NCBI RefSeq assembly: GCF_026340655.1
Contig: NZ_JAPEOZ010000001.1
Span: 744,001 to 808,000 of the forward strand
Source: Streptomyces sp. NBC_01275
Lineage (GTDB): Bacteria > Actinomycetota > Actinomycetes > Streptomycetales > Streptomycetaceae
Direction of reading: 5' to 3'
Length of the DNA: 64,000 nucleotides
The notes below the pieces were generated by a model. The model saw only the letters and a program-made list of their open reading frames with translations. It was not told the origin of the DNA and did not search any database. How positions within the stretch are numbered: position 1 is the stretch's first letter; every line of letters begins with the position of its first letter. Both the position numbers and the translations under genes were made by a program. Shown piece by piece: positions 60,948-64,000 of this stretch.

Positions 60948-61547
60948 ATGAAGCAGCCCCTCCACCGCCGTCAGCCGACTCCGGGCAACCCGCGCGTGCA
61001 GCGCACCCGCAATCGCGTGCTGGCGGTCGCGCGGGAACTGCTGCCTCAGGTCGGACCTGCCGGGCTGAGCTACGCCCTGCTGGCCGAGCGGTCGGACGTC
61101 ACCCGCCAAACCCTCTACCGGCACTGGCCCACCAGGGCCGCGCTGCTCTTCGACCTCGTCCTCGAAGGCCCCGACCTCGGCACCTACCCCGAACCGGGCA
61201 GCGACGTGCGTGAGGTGGCCACCGCCTGGCTGAAGAGCCTGCGCGCCGGCGTCAGCGTGCCGGCCGTGCGAGCCGCGGCCCTGGCCGTCACCGCCCAGGC
61301 CGACCACGACCCCGACAGTGCGCGGGCGCTCGTCCGCATCGGCGAAGACCGCTACGTCGGCTTCAACAAGCTGCTGGAGCCTTCGGGCATCCAGATCAGC
61401 GACGACGAGTTCACCCTGCTCTACGGGCCCGTCCTCGCCCGCCTCTTTCTCGACCGTGGCCAGGTCACCGACGCCTTCATCGACGCCGTCGTCGCCCAAT
61501 GGCTCACCACGCTGCAGCCCTCCGGCGCACAGCGGGACTCCCGGTAG
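60948..61547 (+). CDS. TetR-family regulator
   Basis: The 199-residue protein has an N-terminal helix-turn-helix (Leu-Ser-Tyr-Ala-Leu-Leu-Ala-Glu-Arg-Ser-Asp-Val-Thr-Arg-Gln-Thr-Leu-Tyr-Arg-His) and a C-terminal helical ligand domain. It begins 19 bases after the third operator-like repeat and diverges from the hydrolase/ABM pair, its probable targets. The ribosome site is weak (GGGTAGGGTGG). Confidence 0.88.
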   Translation: MKQPLHRRQPTPGNPRVQRTRNRVLAVARELLPQVGPAGLSYALLAERSDVTRQTLYRHWPTRAALLFDLVLEGPDLGTYPEPGSDVREVATAWLKSLRAGVSVPAVRAAALAVTAQADHDPDSARALVRIGEDRYVGFNKLLEPSGIQISDDEFTLLYGPVLARLFLDRGQVTDAFIDAVVAQWLTTLQPSGAQRDSR

Positions 61548-62452
61548 TAGTCACCGAAAGCTCCTGACGGAGGGGAACAACCGCGTTCAGGCAGCTGGAC
61601 CGGACTACTGACAACCCGTCATCGCCGCCCCTGTCGAGTGAGCCTCGCCGTCCGCTGCTGGGCACTACTGCACACCGGCATGGCCGCCGGCCAGCTGTCC
61701 GCGTCCGCATGTGGAGCGCCGTCAGGTACTCCCGGACGTGCTCGCCGACCCTTGGCCGGCCGAGCCGGTCTGGTCGACCACCGAACTGAGCGACGCCCCG
61801 CAACCAGTACGAAGCTCTCGAAGGCACGGTCGCCAGTGCGGCGATCGGCTTCATAAGGGCTTCATGTGCTGAGTGGTAGGCGCTTTATGAGGCGGCTGTT
61901 GTCTGGCGGTCATGCACGTACTCCTCGTCCCGCCGGTGGACAACGTCGACCACCCTGCTGTGCGGCACCTGACTTCTGCGATCGGCACCTCGCTGTCCGG
62001 TTCCGTCGTGACCGGCGTGTCCTTGGCTTGGGGTCGGCCAGGCACGTGGAGCCCTCTGGACACGAGCTCGGCGATGACGCACCGCATGAAGGGACCGCCC
62101 GCCTGTTCACCTCGGTGGGGGCAGCGGCAGCGGGGCCGACGGCGTTGCTCGCGGGTCCGCTGCACTAGCCGACCGGTGAACGCCGGCCTATGCGGCTGCG
62201 TCGGCGCCGTGGGTTCCCACGCCTGAGCGCCGGACCGGCCTTTTGGCGGCAACCGGCCCGGCCGAGAAGCGACTTGGCCGCTTGCGCTCCCCGGTCGGCC
62301 TGGACCGCGCGCAGGCCAGCCCGAAGAGAGAGCGGTCTGCACCATCGCGGGGACCATCGCCCTTCCGCGCGGACCCTGCCGGCCGGGCGACGGCGCCGTG
62401 ACGCACGCACACACGAACTGACTCGCACACGGAACGAAGAGGAGCACCGGAA
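61548..62452. other. Intergenic 0.9 kb, no convincing gene
   Basis: Open frames here are short and mutually overlapping; none shows a ribosome site with a recognisable product. The AGGAG of the next gene lies at the right end. A decayed gene cannot be excluded around 61620-61860. Confidence 0.4.
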
Positions 62453-63637
62453 ATGAACCTGCGACGGAACATCTCGCGTCGAAGGGTGATCGAAGGAGCA
62501 TCGGCCGCGGCACTTGTCACGGCTGCTGCGGCCACCATGCCTGCTGCCCTGGCCAGTCAGGAGGCGGCACCGTCCGGCCAGGGGCTGCCGAAGGGCAACT
62601 GGCGTATCGATACCCACGCGCACTACTCGCCCGACGTGTACAACGACTACCTCAAGCGCTATGGCCTCCTCGGCGCCATTACCGGGGCGTACGGTCCCTG
62701 GTCGGTGGATCGGCACCTGGCCTTCATGGACCAGTACCGGATCCAGGCCAGCGTCCTGTCGTTCGGCGACCTCCAGGTGACCGTCGGCCCGGTCGACGAC
62801 CGGCGCGCCACCGCCCGCGCGGTCAACGACTACGCCCACGACCTCGTGCAGACCCGTGGTGACCGGTTCGGGATCTTCGCGGTCACCCCGATGCCCGACA
62901 TCGAGGGCTCGGTGGCCGAGGTGGACCGCGCGCTCGGCGAACTGGATCTCGACGGCATCTGCCTGCTCACCAACTACAAGGGCACCTACCTGGGGGACCC
63001 TTCGTTCGCGCCTCTGTACGAGATCCTCAACGACCGCGGTGCCTACGTCTACGTCCACCCGACGGGTCCGGAGAACAACCCGGCTCCCAAGCTGTGCTTC
63101 GGCCCCGACATCCCGGCCGGGAACAACGTCTTCGAGTACAACTTCGACGCGACCCGCGCGATGACGAGCCTGATCTACAACGGTGTCCTGCGGGACTACC
63201 CCAACATCCGCTGGCACTTCACCCACAGCGGCGGGGCACTGCCGTTCCTTGCCTTCCGGCTCGCGACCCGGCACTCGGCCTTCCCGCCGTTCAACGAGGT
63301 GCTGCCCGAAGGCCCCCTCACGTACATGAAGCGGATGTACTTCGACAACGCACAGGCGTTCACCGCCGCGCAGTTGCAGCCGCTGTCGTCGCTGGTGCCC
63401 GACAGCCACATCATGTTCGGCAGTGACTGGCCGGCGACCCGCCACCTCTACGCGGCCGACAACGTCGAGACGATGCCCTTCCTCAAGGGCAGCCTGCCGA
63501 ATCTCAAGGCAGGCGACCCCGAACCGACCGTCGACGAGATCTACAGCCGGCGCCGGCGGATCGCTCTCGAGCGGAACAACGCCCTCGAGCAGTTCCCGAA
63601 GCTGAAGGCGCGTATACGCCGCTCCGGCTCGCGCTGA
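62453..63637 (+). CDS. Tat-exported amidohydrolase-2 family protein
   Basis: ATG 62453 follows GAGGAG. The 394-residue precursor has a Tat signal (Ser-Arg-Arg-Arg-Val-Ile-Glu-Gly, then an Ala-rich core ending Ala-Leu-Ala). The mature domain keeps all metal ligands: His-x-His in Asp-Thr-His-Ala-His-Tyr, His in Val-Tyr-Val-His-Pro, His in Phe-Thr-His-Ser-Gly-Gly and Asp in Gly-Ser-Asp-Trp-Pro. It resembles aromatic decarboxylases/hydrolases of the ACMSD superfamily. With the genes at 45731 and 48713 it is the third family member in 17 kb. Confidence 0.85.
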   Translation: MNLRRNISRRRVIEGASAAALVTAAAATMPAALASQEAAPSGQGLPKGNWRIDTHAHYSPDVYNDYLKRYGLLGAITGAYGPWSVDRHLAFMDQYRIQASVLSFGDLQVTVGPVDDRRATARAVNDYAHDLVQTRGDRFGIFAVTPMPDIEGSVAEVDRALGELDLDGICLLTNYKGTYLGDPSFAPLYEILNDRGAYVYVHPTGPENNPAPKLCFGPDIPAGNNVFEYNFDATRAMTSLIYNGVLRDYPNIRWHFTHSGGALPFLAFRLATRHSAFPPFNEVLPEGPLTYMKRMYFDNAQAFTAAQLQPLSSLVPDSHIMFGSDWPATRHLYAADNVETMPFLKGSLPNLKAGDPEPTVDEIYSRRRRIALERNNALEQFPKLKARIRRSGSR

Positions 63638-64000
63638 GCCGCGACCCTACGCCGGCCCGGCCCGCCGCCCGCTGCCCGGCCGAGTGACCGCGGACGGAGC
63701 TCAGTGCAAAGGCCGGCGCTGGCTGGCGGGGAGGCCGGCGAGGGAGATCGACGTGGCCTGGCCGGGCGAGCGCGACACACAGGATGGGGAAGCCGGCGCC
63801 GGGACCGGCGTGGAGAAGGGGATCACGGTGCACCGCCCGGCACCGCGTTCCATCCCGGCTTCCCCGTCTGCTGGAGGAGTTCGGCTCCAACATCACGCAC
63901 TTCCTTCCTGCGGCGGTGCCTTGAAGCATCTGGCGGACGAGTTCAGCAGCCGGGACCGCGTCACCTTCCCCGGCCTCGCAACCGACCAAGAGGTCCTGGA
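63638..64000. other. Right edge, no gene seen
   Basis: Only short overlapping frames. A gene extending beyond the window cannot be ruled out. Confidence 0.35.

Overview
The window looks like an accessory stretch of a Streptomyces genome (or a close actinomycete relative). It is very GC-rich with strongly GC-biased third codon positions, has many GTG starts and 4-nt start/stop overlaps, and encodes a mycothiol-dependent maleylpyruvate isomerase, an AveC-like membrane protein, bacterial terpene synthases and TetR/IclR/MerR/XRE-TPR regulators. Mobile-element relics and broken genes are dense, as in a chromosome arm or large linear plasmid. No rRNA, tRNA or CRISPR array was seen.

Layout. 1-4.4 kb: a three-gene tyrosine-recombinase module on the minus strand, with the second and third genes frameshifted. 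5.3-9.3 kb: small housekeeping or regulatory genes (HAD phosphatase, XRE/TPR regulator, HD hydrolase) and a chimeric gene with Nudix-like remnants. 9.5-14.3 kb: a graveyard of three tandem copies of one DUF1963-like gene, one cut by an IS5 fragment and one by a ~1.56 kb element with 51-bp perfect inverted ends and a membrane-protein passenger. 14.3-17.8 kb: a hypothetical, a sigma-like factor coupled to a small membrane protein, a PH-like protein and a decayed caspase-like protease. 18-24 kb: an unrecognised helical protein with a clavaminate-synthase-like dioxygenase, SDR and glycosyltransferase fragments, and a coupled SRPBCC/beta-propeller pair. 24-26.5 kb: an acyl-CoA oxidase fragment, GNAT, IS110 scrap and tectonin-type lectin. 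26.8-35.2 kb: a P450 pseudogene split by a complete Tn3-family transposon (27656-35105; 46-bp inverted repeats; TAGAA target duplication) carrying TetR and two alpha/beta hydrolases.

35.7-44.4 kb: a terpenoid cassette enclosed, together with an SDR/MerR pair and an IS5 copy, between 192-bp inverted repeats. The minus-strand operon reads cis-prenyltransferase, terpene synthase without a DDxxD motif, Rieske oxygenase, canonical class I terpene synthase; an AveC/spirocyclase-like membrane protein converges on it. This is the strongest candidate for an undescribed biosynthetic system here.

45.7-64 kb: an aromatic-acid catabolic island. Under an IclR regulator, six overlapping genes encode salicylate activation (AMP ligase and NDP-forming acyl-CoA synthetase), salicylyl-CoA 5-hydroxylase, gentisate 1,2-dioxygenase, mycothiol-dependent maleylpyruvate isomerase and fumarylpyruvate hydrolase, i.e. 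the salicylyl-CoA/gentisate route known from Streptomyces. Around it lie three amidohydrolase-2 family proteins (two with Tat signals), an MDR oxidoreductase, and an ABM monooxygenase/hydrolase pair divergent from a TetR with three copies of a 19-bp operator-like site between them.

All assignments come from reading motifs and frames by eye. No database search was run. Family names rest on motifs, and frameshifts could be real decay or sequencing errors.
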